Shown: positions 7,736 through 18,573, counted from the stretch's first letter. The stretch is DNA of 64,000 nucleotides from Komagataella phaffii GS115 (GCF_000027005.1 NC_012963.1:1364001-1428000); one strand, 5' to 3'. Program-made: numbers and translations. The notes: generated by a model not told the origin, from the sequence alone.

Positions 7736-10700
7736 CTATCTACTATTTTTTACGGGTTCGCTTGTCATCGCGGTAAAACTCATTCGACAAGGTTGCGTCA
7801 ACAAATTTTCTTTGGTCCTTTTCCTTTTCTTTTCATGTCTGATAGCTCTCAGCTTCTGTGCCTCCTCGGGTTTAGTGTCTTGAATATCTTTCCAATGGGC
7901 TTTTCTTTCGGCCCTTCTTTGGTGGACAATAGTCTGAACTTCGACAAATAATTCAGTAAAAACACTAGTTCCTAGCTTTGAATTTAACATAGATACACAC
8001 TCTTCTGCAAGCTGTTCTAATTCCATTTTTCCTCCATCGTGATACTCGCGTTCAATGAATGGGTACAAAGCCAGAATGATTTGTTTGGCATATAGTTGAC
8101 GTAATTTATCAGGATTGACTAATTGAATGATGACTGCAAAGTATTGAATTCCAGCTTTCTTCGCTTGCGACGCTCTACTATCCTGCCTTACTATAGCGCA
8201 TACTCGAGAGAGGGCCCACTCCAAGCTAGTGTTATATTGGCAATCCATTTCATCTTTTTGCAAACACTTGGCGTTAGATGAATTCCAATGCACTGATAAG
8301 CTACTCAGATTTCTGACAACTTGCTCACTCAATTTCTCCGACACTTGTGGAGCATCTAGCTGATGCAGTAGCCTATAAGCTATAGTTTGGGCATCGTATT
8401 GGTCAAAAACAGTCATGAACACAGCGGTGTGCTCTATAAGGGAACCGATGATGCGCGATGCTAAGAGTCGTATCCAACTATGAGGAAATAGAAGGATGCC
8501 AATCAAATCTTTCCAAATAGTTAACAGTCGGGCATCATTCAACTCAAGTTCCCCACGATGTTCAAGTATACAGGCAAAAGTATTCAAACAATAAAACAGT
8601 AGCTCCCATTCAATGATTGCAGTTGACGCAGCACTAGCAGAGGCAAAGACTTTGTGACAAGTTTGTAATATTAAGGCATCAAATTCTGAATTATAGCCCA
8701 CGCCAGTTTGCTGAATTAACAGTTTGTAGGTGTGAAGACCACAACGTTGCAATATCGTGGTTTCATGATTCGTCCAAGCTTTCCCATATTTAATAATTTT
8801 CAACAATATTTCTGAAGATGAATGCTCATAGAGAATTTTCAAAATTTGACTAATCAATAGGCTAGCCATTTCCCTGCATTTTGAAGAATCGTCCACAATT
8901 GATACATTGATCAAAGATACAAAAAATGACGAAGACAATTTGCTTATCAGACCGATATCCGAAGACTGAACAACGTGGTGCAATAGCTCCATCACCGACT
9001 GACGACCTGTTTCAACAGGATAATCCAAATTATCAACTAGCATCATAAATTGCCTTTCCAATCGTCCTCGACTTTGGTCGTACTCCATCAAAAATTGAAG
9101 ATAAACTTCGAGCGACAACTTCCTGGTCAGTTTGTTATGGTTTGTTATCATGATCTCAGCTACTTCATTCATAATGTCATATATCTCTGGAAGCATTACG
9201 TGCTGAGAGACCAATGACTTGAGAAATTCAAAAGCGAGTTCCTGTTTGGGAGGTTCGGCTAAATCAGGTTGAATTTGTAATAATATATGTTTAATGTCTT
9301 GGTTTGTTAACTCAATCTGGAACTTAAACTCTAATACTCCAGAGAGATATTTTAGGCAAGCTTGGCAAAGCTCTGAACCTGTATTAGGGCACTCTCGTAG
9401 GATTTTTAGCACTTGGGTGGTATAACGCTGAAAAAATGGGTTCTTCTCAGCAGGAAATGGCAACTGAACCAGAAGGATCATAATTCTTATGTTGGAAGCA
9501 ACAACTTCATCATCATCACTTTGTGAAAGCGATAGCTCCAGAATGGGCAAAAACATGGATAAGTTACCCACTGTCAACAGATTCTGATGTTCTGCTAAAA
9601 CATTTCCAAGAATATCGAATGCGAATTTCTCAAGTGTGCCCACGCTCTGTGAGTATTCATTCATTGTTTTCAAGGGCCTGCTGTCTAATTGTACCAAAAA
9701 ATGGGCAGACGAGTCATCAACATTTCGATTTGACTTCTTCTTACTAGTCTCTTTCTCTTCAACGTAGCTCTGGGCTTGACGATATAATTCATAACATAGT
9801 CTTAGAACTTGTGCTGTATTTGCCTCATCATTGTAAGATAAACCTACCGAAAATCTATGCATTAACTGGTTGAGTTTAGTACGCACCTTCGAGGAAAGTC
9901 GTTCTTTGAGAAGAAGTTTTACTGGCCGAATAAGAGCAGAAAAGTATGTCAAAGAGATGTTTCTGGCTAGGATTTCGGCCGTTTCGAAACTCATCTTTTC
10001 CTTTACCTCCTTCGTCCTACTGATATAAGCATCTGCATCTTTCTCATGACCAGCAGCTCCAAATGTGTCTTCCATAATAATATCAATGATCAGTTGGGCA
10101 CAATCATCCATATCACCATGGGCGAGATGATCATTCTTGGTCATATGGACCATCAGATGATATAACGTGTAACTAAGGATATGAACATGAGCTCCTCGGG
10201 ACAACGCACCCTTAAGTTCCTTAATAATAAACTTAAAGTGTGACGCGCCTAGAAGCACAGCAATACGGCCAAGATATTCTCTAACAGCATCACGGACCGA
10301 CTCGATCTTGCACCGCAGTTGTTGACAAATCCCTGTCAAAACTCCAGGAAGTTCAGCAATCATTGATTGCTCATCCAAACACATCACTGCCGAAACCATT
10401 CCAAGTGACAAAGGAACCCGGATAGATGCCGTGTTCTGTTCCTCATCTTCTTGTATAGAAGAAACACCTAGACGACTTATCATGGAGGGAAGTAAGGTCC
10501 TCTTGACAAAGAATTCTAATTCTGCATCTGTAGGGTATTCTTTGAAGGTCAGTAAATTGTCACCTTTTTTATAGTTTTCAACAGATTGAAACATGCTCTT
10601 GGAAAGAGCAACAACTATATTTATATTGTTTCTTAAACCATCAACTGTAACTTCCCGCTTCAAGCGAGCAAGATGCTTTCTTATTAGTAGTTTAAACTGA

Positions 10701-13700
10701 CTCCATTTTAGCACAACTGACAGATATCCCATAGTATCAATTGCCTCAATGGCCAATTGCTCGTGCTTCTCATCCTTGGAAAAACATACTGTTTCAATGA
10801 CTGGAAGGATATATTCATAAAGGTTATCAACATACAAATCTTGACGATGTTTTCTAAGCTTTTCCAGGGCCGAAAAACGACAATACGTTTGAATGTTAAC
10901 AATGTCACTGAAAAAGTCAACTTTGTCCTCGTCACTTTCGTGTAGCTCCGCAAATTGCACAGAGTTGAACACCGAGCTCTCTTCAGTTTGGGCGATCAGT
11001 ACCTTCAAATCATTCAACTCATCAAAGTGATGCGATACACTAACGATGCTTCTCAACACTCCAATATATTCAGTTCGAACTAGTATATTTTCATTCAAAA
11101 GTCCTTCTTTCAAATGCGGTAGCACTACAGCCTTTAGAATCTGTATTAGAGGTTGGGCAGCTTCGATGGTTTCCTTCAACGAGTAACACTCAATAAATCT
11201 TCTCAGGGTAAAGGAGGAATTTGATCTCAACGATAACTCTTCGGCATGATCGATGAAATAAAGAGAATTGTAAAGGATTGGGAGCCACTGCAGTTGTGTC
11301 AAACTCAGAAACAAGTCTTCGTTTATTCTTCTGAAGGCTCTTAGCCTCGTTGGGTAATCAATGTCCTTATCTGAATTAGGTCCATGTGCATTCAAAGAGT
11401 TTACCAAATCACCAACCGGATAAAGCTCTTCATACTCTCCTTGAAGTTTCATAAAAACACTCCCAATCATCAGTCTAATGTCGTTTTGAGTTTCGATTTC
11501 ATAGGCCTTGGAAATGACTTGATATAAAGGATTAATTTCCTCGATAGTTGAAGCAATATTAGCCACCAAAGAAGCCAAAGTCTGATAAACTCGAATTCTG
11601 TCAAGCTGATCTATTTGTAGTTTTTGCTTATTAAGTACTGCAGTAACAGCTTCTATCAACTGAGTTTTGATTTGAAGGTCATTGACGTAATCATTCTCTA
11701 CCAGGATCAAAAGTACATCGATCCCAAGAGTTAGTATTGGAGGCTCTTCTATCTTTTCTAAGAGTGGAGCCAATACCTTCAAAACAGCTTCCACAATCAG
11801 AGAGATAGCTTCAATGTAAACGTCATCTGGGACAACCCTGCTGATCATTGTTTTGACAAAATTGAGCACCATCTTCAAAACTTGGCAGTTGAAATACTCT
11901 GTATCCAATAAAGATAGAACAGCTCTGAGAGGAAGAAAGTCTTCGGTAAATAAGTAATGATAATAATTATCTCCTGACCACAAGCATAAAATCTTTAAAA
12001 TAGAAGATGCTTGTCTTGAATTTTCCGGTAAAATTTTAAGCAACCGCTCCTTCAAAATAAATTTGAATATTAGTGGAAAATACTCATCCCATGAGAAAAC
12101 TTGAGGGTCAAGAACAAGAAAAAATTTTCTCAAACAGTTCATGGCCGACTGTCTCAGGGTCTTCGCCAACTTTTCTATTTGAACTTCGGATTCATCTTTA
12201 ACATCATCTTTCTTAGTCTGGACAAGAGTCTGTGCCAATGATAAAGAATAGACTAGAGGTTTAACTGAGTAACCCAACGCTTCCGTATAAGGTTCTCCCA
12301 AAGTAGACGCTACTGCTTGCAACATGTTAACAAATCCAACTTGTTGTTTCAAAGATTTCTCTGAAACGGTATGGGTGTTGACTTTTTGGTCACGGAAAAA
12401 CGATTCACTATCAATGTTTTCATGTCCCAACGAAAGAAAATATATAATGTGACGTTTTTGCAGATTGGGCAAAATAGAGAGAACAGCATTTTTTTTTCCT
12501 TCTTTCGAGTCACTCCCTTTAGCTGTTTGAAGTTTACCATACAAAATTCTTAATACCAGGGGTATAACATAATCAATATCTTCTTCTTCAAGCAGGTTAC
12601 TGTCTTGATTCTTGCTCACTAACCTGAAAATCTCATCTTTGAATGAAGTGTCATCAATCAAGTTTTCCAAATTATCCCTGTACTTTTCAATGTGTTTGTT
12701 TTTGAATGCAAATATACATTTCAGAGCCAATCTTTGGCGTCTGTCGTCTCTACTGGTCAATAAGTTGAGAGCATAATGATAGATCCGATCACTGTACTCA
12801 ATGCTTTTCAATTCCGGAAACTCTGTAAAAAGATCTAAAAGCAACGCCTTATCAGCGGCAGAGAATACCTGGTACTTTCCCATTTTTAATTCACAATCTT
12901 CTTCAAACTTGTTAAGAAGAAAAGGCACAAGATCTATACTGTGTTCTTGAGGAAGACTTGGAAAAGTAATCAAAGTTTTTAAAACTTGACTTCTCATTGA
13001 AAAGATACCATTGAAATCATCCGGAGTATAGACCAGAGTATTGAGTAATGAAAATGAAATGTTTTCGTAAGATGAAAAGAATTGAGCTGAAGCATTTGAA
13101 AATTTGGCAAATCTTGTATCGGAAATGGTCGACCAAGGATTTGTACTGTGATGGCTAAAAGCTTCCTCTTGTCGCCCTAAAAAATCAAAACTATCATCCG
13201 CCTCTACTTCAGCAGTATGATTTTGAGGATCTTTCAAAAAGTAATAGGCAAGTTCCCAGACATACTTGCAATTTTTTGCAGCTATTTTGGGGAATACTTC
13301 CCAAATAACTTTCCAGGAGGGCGAAAATTTGTTTGCCAGTTGGCCAAAAAAGAATCTCAGCACGACAATATCACTTAGGTAATTAGGGGGTGATGAAGAA
13401 TAATCTGAGGCTAAATTCCTGAGTCTCAACTGGATGTCTCGACTAGACTCAAAAGAGAGGGGAATATCTTCTATCAACAAGCATTTGCGCAATAATGACA
13501 CTGTCTGTTCAGTGTCATTTATTTTGAGAAGAATAACTATGATCAACTTTAAAGTACTCTTACGAACCTCGTGATAAGGCAGTGAGCAGTTGGTGCAAAA
13601 GGACTGAATGAGAGATAACTGGTTATCATTCAACATTTCCAAAGGTACCTCATTTCTTAAGCCACTCAAAAATTCGGTAGCACCTTCTAGATAGTGGACG

Positions 13701-15406
13701 TTAGTTTTATGAGAATCTGCACATCCGAGTAATTTCTTCACAACATGACCCATAGTTTCTGAATCAAGGTCTACTCTCGATAATGTCTTTAAAGTGAGCC
13801 CAATTATCTCTTTAGACAAAGTTGAATTGGATCTAAAACTTGCATCAAAAACCTTCCTTACAATGTGGACAAGTTTGGGATCAATTTTTGAACCTGTTAA
13901 ATTCAGTAACCTGAGTCTCCAGAGATTCTCGTAGATCGCCTCGTCAGACTCGTCATCTAAACATAGTTGAGCAACTAGATGATGAGGCAACTCGGGAGAA
14001 AAAGTAATGGAAAAACGACTATTCAGGAACCCATGATTGTCTGCTGCCATAGAGAGTAAATTCATCTCAGAGATCTTATGAATAAAGTATGTTATCTCTT
14101 TGGTTGAGGTTCGCCAGTTTTCTGTCATGAACTGCTGCAGGTATGCGTTCGACAAAGCTACAGTCTTCTGAACATTTAAACTCAAACACAGCTCAATGAA
14201 AGGGAGAAATAAACTGCATTTGAAGGAAAGGGCTCTGCTGAATAACTGGCGGTAATATTTAGCCATATCTGACATCTCGCAGTTCCTCAGTAAAACCGCA
14301 TATAAATTCAAAGAGAGTTGACAAAACCTCTTCTCTTCATTGTTTGAAGAAAATTCTATTACTCTTTCTGCAGTCTGGAGGATTTTTGTCCAGTTACTTA
14401 TCTTAGAGCCGTTGTCCGTATATACCAAAACGGTTAATATCCTCACGAAAGAACAATAGACATATGATTCAAGGGGCTCGTTCTTATCTAGTACCTCATT
14501 CAATTGAACCAATATAAGTTCATTCAGTCCTCTCGCTTGCTCTCTAGTGTTTGTATGACGTAAAACATTGGATAACGTATCACATAACACAGTAGTGGCC
14601 ATGTCGTGTTCAGGTTCAGTGACAACATAAGAAACTAGAGCGGCAAGAATCTGGTCAGATTTGCTGTGCAAGGAACCTGAAACTCCTTTCATGGACTCAG
14701 AGTACATAATTACCAAAGCCTCAAAATAAGTTTTGTGGAAAGTCTTCATCTTTTTCGGCTCCTCAAACGAAAACTTTATCAAGTCCTTTAAAGCATTGGG
14801 GGCAGCTTTTTTAATCAAAAAAGACAAAGCCTGAGAAGAAAATACGACGTTGTATCTTTTTGTGTCATTCTCCAACAAAGGCGTCAAATACCTGAACGTT
14901 GGAATCAAATTCTGCGAGAGGTATTTGACTAGATACTTGAAAATAAATGCAATACAGTCGAAAATCCACTCTAAGCAAGCTGCATCAGTTTGTTTTACAG
15001 ACAAATCTCTAAGAACTTTCATTATTCTCTCATAATACTCTAGGAAGTCTTCGCTTAGGTCGTGACATAGTTGAGCAGTCATCTCAAGAACTGGCCGTAA
15101 TCCTAACGCCTGGTTGGTTTGAAGAGATCTTTCTAAAGCATTGAAAATTGCGTCTTTATGATATAATAACTGCGGAAGAGTCTGACTAATTGGTGTAACC
15201 TCGTCAACGAGATCGATAAAGGAGCTAGTTGCATTCAATTCTCTCCAGTGATTCAGGGCAGATAGGAAATGGGAAACATCAGCATAATCAAAGGACCTCT
15301 TCGAAAGCTTTAGGGTGGGTTCTATCTTTATAGATTCTATATGATCCCTAAAGGACCTGAACTGATATCTCCTAGACGATTCATTGGTATTTTTCTTCTT
15401 TGCCAT
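7736..15406 (-). CDS. UTP20: UTP20, giant HEAT-repeat component of the SSU processome
   Basis: A 2,556-residue intronless gene. Utp20 is a nucleolar scaffold of the U3-containing processome needed for early 18S rRNA maturation; the usual yeast length is near 2,500, so it is full-length. The start MAKKKNTNESSRRYQFRSF and the segment LEWIFDCIAFIFKYLVKYL match the family N-terminus, and the body is a continuous alpha-solenoid. The extreme C-terminus is suspicious. After an A/G-rich run (rc of about 7815-7845) the called frame reads ENLLTQPCRMSFTAMTS, whereas an adjacent frame gives a charged, helix-like tail ending DDKRTRKK and stops at 7743-7745. A single indel would join them. Its start is divergent from RMD1 (172-bp spacer). 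Confidence 0.95.
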   Translation of the reverse strand: MAKKKNTNESSRRYQFRSFRDHIESIKIEPTLKLSKRSFDYADVSHFLSALNHWRELNATSSFIDLVDEVTPISQTLPQLLYHKDAIFNALERSLQTNQALGLRPVLEMTAQLCHDLSEDFLEYYERIMKVLRDLSVKQTDAACLEWIFDCIAFIFKYLVKYLSQNLIPTFRYLTPLLENDTKRYNVVFSSQALSFLIKKAAPNALKDLIKFSFEEPKKMKTFHKTYFEALVIMYSESMKGVSGSLHSKSDQILAALVSYVVTEPEHDMATTVLCDTLSNVLRHTNTREQARGLNELILVQLNEVLDKNEPLESYVYCSFVRILTVLVYTDNGSKISNWTKILQTAERVIEFSSNNEEKRFCQLSLNLYAVLLRNCEMSDMAKYYRQLFSRALSFKCSLFLPFIELCLSLNVQKTVALSNAYLQQFMTENWRTSTKEITYFIHKISEMNLLSMAADNHGFLNSRFSITFSPELPHHLVAQLCLDDESDEAIYENLWRLRLLNLTGSKIDPKLVHIVRKVFDASFRSNSTLSKEIIGLTLKTLSRVDLDSETMGHVVKKLLGCADSHKTNVHYLEGATEFLSGLRNEVPLEMLNDNQLSLIQSFCTNCSLPYHEVRKSTLKLIIVILLKINDTEQTVSLLRKCLLIEDIPLSFESSRDIQLRLRNLASDYSSSPPNYLSDIVVLRFFFGQLANKFSPSWKVIWEVFPKIAAKNCKYVWELAYYFLKDPQNHTAEVEADDSFDFLGRQEEAFSHHSTNPWSTISDTRFAKFSNASAQFFSSYENISFSLLNTLVYTPDDFNGIFSMRSQVLKTLITFPSLPQEHSIDLVPFLLNKFEEDCELKMGKYQVFSAADKALLLDLFTEFPELKSIEYSDRIYHYALNLLTSRDDRRQRLALKCIFAFKNKHIEKYRDNLENLIDDTSFKDEIFRLVSKNQDSNLLEEEDIDYVIPLVLRILYGKLQTAKGSDSKEGKKNAVLSILPNLQKRHIIYFLSLGHENIDSESFFRDQKVNTHTVSEKSLKQQVGFVNMLQAVASTLGEPYTEALGYSVKPLVYSLSLAQTLVQTKKDDVKDESEVQIEKLAKTLRQSAMNCLRKFFLVLDPQVFSWDEYFPLIFKFILKERLLKILPENSRQASSILKILCLWSGDNYYHYLFTEDFLPLRAVLSLLDTEYFNCQVLKMVLNFVKTMISRVVPDDVYIEAISLIVEAVLKVLAPLLEKIEEPPILTLGIDVLLILVENDYVNDLQIKTQLIEAVTAVLNKQKLQIDQLDRIRVYQTLASLVANIASTIEEINPLYQVISKAYEIETQNDIRLMIGSVFMKLQGEYEELYPVGDLVNSLNAHGPNSDKDIDYPTRLRAFRRINEDLFLSLTQLQWLPILYNSLYFIDHAEELSLRSNSSFTLRRFIECYSLKETIEAAQPLIQILKAVVLPHLKEGLLNENILVRTEYIGVLRSIVSVSHHFDELNDLKVLIAQTEESSVFNSVQFAELHESDEDKVDFFSDIVNIQTYCRFSALEKLRKHRQDLYVDNLYEYILPVIETVCFSKDEKHEQLAIEAIDTMGYLSVVLKWSQFKLLIRKHLARLKREVTVDGLRNNINIVVALSKSMFQSVENYKKGDNLLTFKEYPTDAELEFFVKRTLLPSMISRLGVSSIQEDEEQNTASIRVPLSLGMVSAVMCLDEQSMIAELPGVLTGICQQLRCKIESVRDAVREYLGRIAVLLGASHFKFIIKELKGALSRGAHVHILSYTLYHLMVHMTKNDHLAHGDMDDCAQLIIDIIMEDTFGAAGHEKDADAYISRTKEVKEKMSFETAEILARNISLTYFSALIRPVKLLLKERLSSKVRTKLNQLMHRFSVGLSYNDEANTAQVLRLCYELYRQAQSYVEEKETSKKKSNRNVDDSSAHFLVQLDSRPLKTMNEYSQSVGTLEKFAFDILGNVLAEHQNLLTVGNLSMFLPILELSLSQSDDDEVVASNIRIMILLVQLPFPAEKNPFFQRYTTQVLKILRECPNTGSELCQACLKYLSGVLEFKFQIELTNQDIKHILLQIQPDLAEPPKQELAFEFLKSLVSQHVMLPEIYDIMNEVAEIMITNHNKLTRKLSLEVYLQFLMEYDQSRGRLERQFMMLVDNLDYPVETGRQSVMELLHHVVQSSDIGLISKLSSSFFVSLINVSIVDDSSKCREMASLLISQILKILYEHSSSEILLKIIKYGKAWTNHETTILQRCGLHTYKLLIQQTGVGYNSEFDALILQTCHKVFASASAASTAIIEWELLFYCLNTFACILEHRGELELNDARLLTIWKDLIGILLFPHSWIRLLASRIIGSLIEHTAVFMTVFDQYDAQTIAYRLLHQLDAPQVSEKLSEQVVRNLSSLSVHWNSSNAKCLQKDEMDCQYNTSLEWALSRVCAIVRQDSRASQAKKAGIQYFAVIIQLVNPDKLRQLYAKQIILALYPFIEREYHDGGKMELEQLAEECVSMLNSKLGTSVFTELFVEVQTIVHQRRAERKAHWKDIQDTKPEEAQKLRAIRHEKKRKRTKENLLTQPCRMSFTAMTSEPVKNSR

Positions 15407-15578
15407 GTGTTGTCTAGTATGCTTGAATCAAGAGGAATAAACTTTATAAAAGCGGCTAAAAATTTTGAGATGATGGTGTACGGATGGTTTACCTAAGAGA
15501 CAAATGTGAAGCTTCCTTCGTAGGATAGACAGCATTTCGAGAGACAATGCTTTCAAGCGTCATTCGCCCTGCCCCTGT

Positions 15579-16814
15579 ATGCCAAAAGAACCCTCTGAAA
15601 GAACAGTCTTGTTGCCCCTGGAAATGTCGAATGCTGCTGACAGAAATCCGGAACAGCTCAAAAGAAAATCTAATCGCCCGATTTCGAATGAACTGGGGCC
15701 AAAAATAACACCTCAACGATCATCTAAGACAACCCAAAAACTGAAGCTATTACCAGAAAATGATTACAACGATAAAGAGAGTGGAAGAGGTGTATATTCA
15801 CAAATTACGCAAATAAAAGACTCAACGGCCCGAAAAGATGCAGAAAGATTGGGTAAAAAACACCGTTCAATGTTACCACGGGTTACTGCCTATTGTACAG
15901 CAGGGTCTTATAAGATGAGAGATTTAATCAGGTGGTTGAAAGATCGCAGAAAGATTCATAGCACCATGCCTAAACTGTTTGATGAATGTATATACACACC
16001 ATTTGTTTATCGAGACTGGCGAGGAAACGCTAATAAGGTTATAGACACCAAGGAACAGAAAGAAAATAGCAACGACAAATTCATCATGCTAGATGACGAA
16101 GGCGGAAAAATTGATCTAGCTAGAAAGAAAAGTGATTTATTTATATTTGAGTATGGAGTCGTCGTTATGTGGGGCTTTACTAGAAGAGAGGAGAAGTGCT
16201 TCTTGTTGGATCTTGCTAAGTTTGAGAATGAAAAACTCTCCAATGAGGACGTACAAGTAGAGGAGTTTAACTACTATATCACAAAATCTTATCAGCCCAG
16301 GATCTATAACGACTTCATCACTTTGAGAGATAATGGGAATTACGTAATAAAGCTTTCCATCTCATATGCCATATCTCAATCGGTTAAGATATCACTTTTT
16401 GAGGAATTAGTCAGTAACACCATAGAAGATACTCAAGATATTCCCCAACAGATAGCTGTTGATGGTGAGGTTGCGATGACTCGTGAAGAAATCATGAAAA
16501 GTATTGGAGAGCTTTTTATTCTAAGAATCAACATAAATCTACATGGATCGGTACTCGATTCGCCAGAACTTATGTGGACTGAACCGCAACTTGAGCCCAT
16601 TTATCAAGCCACAAGAGGGTATTTAGAAATTGAGCAGCGAGCTGCACTACTAAATCAGCGGCTAGAGATTATTTCTGATCTTCTGCAAATGCTTAAGGAA
16701 CAACTGGGTCACTCCAAAGATGAGTACCTTGAATCCATCGTCATCGCACTCATTTGCGCAGAAGTGCTGGTGTCAATTGTAAACATTATCGTTGATATGG
16801 TTGCAGGGTATTGA
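15579..16814 (+). CDS. RMD1: RMD1, DUF155/RMND1-family protein
   Basis: A 411-residue member of the RMD1/RMD8/Sif2 family. S. cerevisiae Rmd1 is cytosolic or vacuole-associated and was found through a meiotic-division phenotype; human RMND1 is its mitochondrial relative. Diagnostic stretches are QKLKLLPENDYND, DAERLGKKHRSMLPRVTAYCTA, LFDECIYTPF, and FIFEYGVVVMWGFTRREEKCFLL at about residues 188-210. The last ~25 residues are hydrophobic (IVIALICAEVLVSIVNIIVDMV) and should form a C-terminal membrane anchor. The first ATG is used; a second at residue 16 is possible. Biochemical function remains unknown in the family. It is divergent from UTP20 and convergent with ECM15. Confidence 0.93.
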   Translation: MPKEPSERTVLLPLEMSNAADRNPEQLKRKSNRPISNELGPKITPQRSSKTTQKLKLLPENDYNDKESGRGVYSQITQIKDSTARKDAERLGKKHRSMLPRVTAYCTAGSYKMRDLIRWLKDRRKIHSTMPKLFDECIYTPFVYRDWRGNANKVIDTKEQKENSNDKFIMLDDEGGKIDLARKKSDLFIFEYGVVVMWGFTRREEKCFLLDLAKFENEKLSNEDVQVEEFNYYITKSYQPRIYNDFITLRDNGNYVIKLSISYAISQSVKISLFEELVSNTIEDTQDIPQQIAVDGEVAMTREEIMKSIGELFILRININLHGSVLDSPELMWTEPQLEPIYQATRGYLEIEQRAALLNQRLEIISDLLQMLKEQLGHSKDEYLESIVIALICAEVLVSIVNIIVDMVAGY

Positions 16815-17420
16815 AAAGTCCCACATTAGCAAGACCATCTCAATTCTAAATGTACTCTATGTGGCCTTTCCAGTGATGCAATTAAAGCTACGATGATCTT
16901 GCTTGATTACTATCCCTGAGTTTTTGAAAGCAATAAAACGACTGACAGGCTGAAGAGTGAGCGACTGTCGTTGTTTCCAGAGTCAGATCATTGCTTCAAA
17001 TAATAAAAATATATTTGCTTCAAGGAAGTCTGCTGCAAATAAAAGAACATACACCGTCTGTAAACCCTAGAAAAAATTCAAGATAAGGAAAATCTTACAC
17101 ATCACATGCCTTTCCGCATGCGACCAGCATATTGAAATACAGGCATCTTGCAAAATGCTTATGTCAATCATGACCGTCTTACCAATCACATATTGAAGGT
17201 GTGCTTTAACCCTCAACACGGACAATTTACAATCAAAGGTCCACCAATTTCAACAAAAAAAAACCTATACCGTTTGGTTTGGTTTCACCTTAGAAATATT
17301 AGAGCATGTCGTCTGAGGGGGTACGTGCTGAACTAAATCACTTCTAGCAAGGTGTTGTTTTCACGGGTGTGATCTCTATCATAGTTGTAGCTTTGAAATA
17401 GAGTAGAGAATTGTATATTA
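16815..17420. other. Convergent spacer RMD1/ECM15
   Basis: About 0.6 kb containing the 3' ends of two convergent genes. A 62-codon frame at 17148-17336 has no protein-like features and is not called. Confidence 0.45.
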
Positions 17421-17862
17421 TTAACTCCGGTTATCGCAAGGCATATCCTCGAGCTTCTTTTCGACTACATCTACTTTATCCTTAGCTGTTTGGGCTTTGT
17501 CATCTCGGGTCCCAACTCTGATATCACTCTGGATTCTATGCACACCAAGTGAATGGAGCAATTCGTGCAATTCTCCTATAAGAACCATGACTTCGTCCCA
17601 GGGACCTTCTAAATATCGGATGTTAGTTCAAGTTCATCAAAAAGTAATTGAAGTAATTTGTTTACTCACCTATGGTTGTTCCAGCACTATGAAGTGTGCT
17701 CCTTAAATGACTGCTTCTGATATGGCGTTCTATTATTGTAATTTCATTTGAAACAGAGGGCGACCCAGTTCCAATCTATTCTGTTAGCTTTGTTGTTACT
17801 GTAATGAAGACAAAACTTACGGGTATCAAGCAAATATCCGCTATACAGTTCAAATGAGGCAT
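17421..17862 (-). CDS. ECM15: ECM15, MTH1187/YkoF-type thiamine-binding-fold protein, three exons
   Basis: A spliced gene that no single open frame reveals. Exons on the minus strand are 17821-17862, 17670-17775 and 17421-17608, joined across a 45-nt and a 61-nt intron to give 111 residues. The joined protein starts [18 protein letters not shown], continues [24 protein letters not shown] sequence across the second junction, and has the family block [18 protein letters not shown]. This aligns throughout with S. cerevisiae Ecm15 (YBL001C), a small protein of the MTH1187 fold that has been linked to thiamine binding. Both donors (GTAAGT and GTGAGT), branch points (GCTAACA and ACTAAC) and acceptors (ATAG and TTTAG) are canonical, and the reading frame is kept. 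It converges on RMD1. Confidence 0.93.
17609..17669 (-). other. ECM15 intron 2 (61 nt)
   Basis: Donor GTGAGT at 17664-17669, branch ACTAAC at 17622-17627, acceptor TTTAG ending at 17609. It splits the Glu codon (G|AA) just before the conserved GPWDEV motif. Confidence 0.9.
17776..17820 (-). other. ECM15 intron 1 (45 nt)
   Basis: Donor GTAAGT at 17815-17820, branch sequence GCTAACA at 17782-17788, acceptor ATAG ending at 17776. It is phase 0. At 45 nt it is among the shortest spliceosomal introns one would expect in a budding yeast. Confidence 0.88.
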
Positions 17863-18501
17863 AAAGGCGATAGATAGGTAAGCAAAAGTCCGAAGAAATC
17901 TCGAAAACACCCCTGGTACTATGTCACAGAACTAGGGGTTACAGTCGGAGTCGGACAGCAATCTATGTCGACTCTAACGACCTCTTTCGTTATCTCTGAG
18001 ATGAGTTGTTTTATTTAAATTAGTTTCAGCACCTTTATGGTATGATTGAGTAAAGAGTTGTCTAAAATGCTCCCAACTTGAGCAACCAGCCATTCTCTGT
18101 ATACGGGAGATGTCGTTCACAGGACACCTTCGAAAGAATTATATCTTGATAGTATTCTGGGTTATACTACTTCAAGCGTGTGAAGGATAACATTTTGAAG
18201 CATTTACGTTTGACTCTTTTGATGATACACTTAGAACTAAGCATAGAAGTTTGGCGTATCAGTAAGAGGACTGTTCAGAAGTAATGGTGGTGCTTGTTTA
18301 ATCCTAACTTCAAAGAAAAACATCAACAGACTGAAAAAATACTCAGCCTAGTACGAACGATTTTCGCTTTTTAATAAAGTGTAGCAGAAACAGAGCCGTA
18401 TTTAACCTTATTCAGGTTCGTAGATAGCAGCCAAATACTGATCTGAATTTGCTTTCCCATAAGTATTAATACGAGAAAAACAACGTTGACACTCGGCAAA
18501 A
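17863..18501. other. Gene-free spacer between ECM15 and tRNA-Gly
   Basis: About 0.64 kb containing the ECM15 promoter on the minus strand. I see no ORF, repeat or solo-LTR-like ends despite the adjacent tRNA gene. Confidence 0.4.
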
Positions 18502-18572
18502 GCGCATGTAGTTTAGCGGTAAAATTCGACGTTGCCATCGTCGGGCCCCCGGTTCGACTCCGGGCATGCGCA
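18502..18572 (+). tRNA. tRNA-Gly (anticodon GCC)
   Basis: A 71-nt cloverleaf that I can fold by eye. The acceptor stem pairs gcgcatg with catgcgc, with discriminator A at 18572. The anticodon stem cgacg/cgtcg encloses the loop ttgccat with GCC at 18534-18536. The T arm contains the GGTTCGACTCC B box, and the D region carries the A box tagtttagcgg. There is no intron and no encoded CCA. It decodes GGC/GGU glycine codons. A run of six T follows at 18574-18579 as the Pol III terminator. Confidence 0.97.
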
Positions 18573-18573
18573 A

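Noticed and set aside
17497..17706. A 69-codon plus-strand frame across ECM15
   Set aside because: Antisense shadow of the spliced ECM15 gene.
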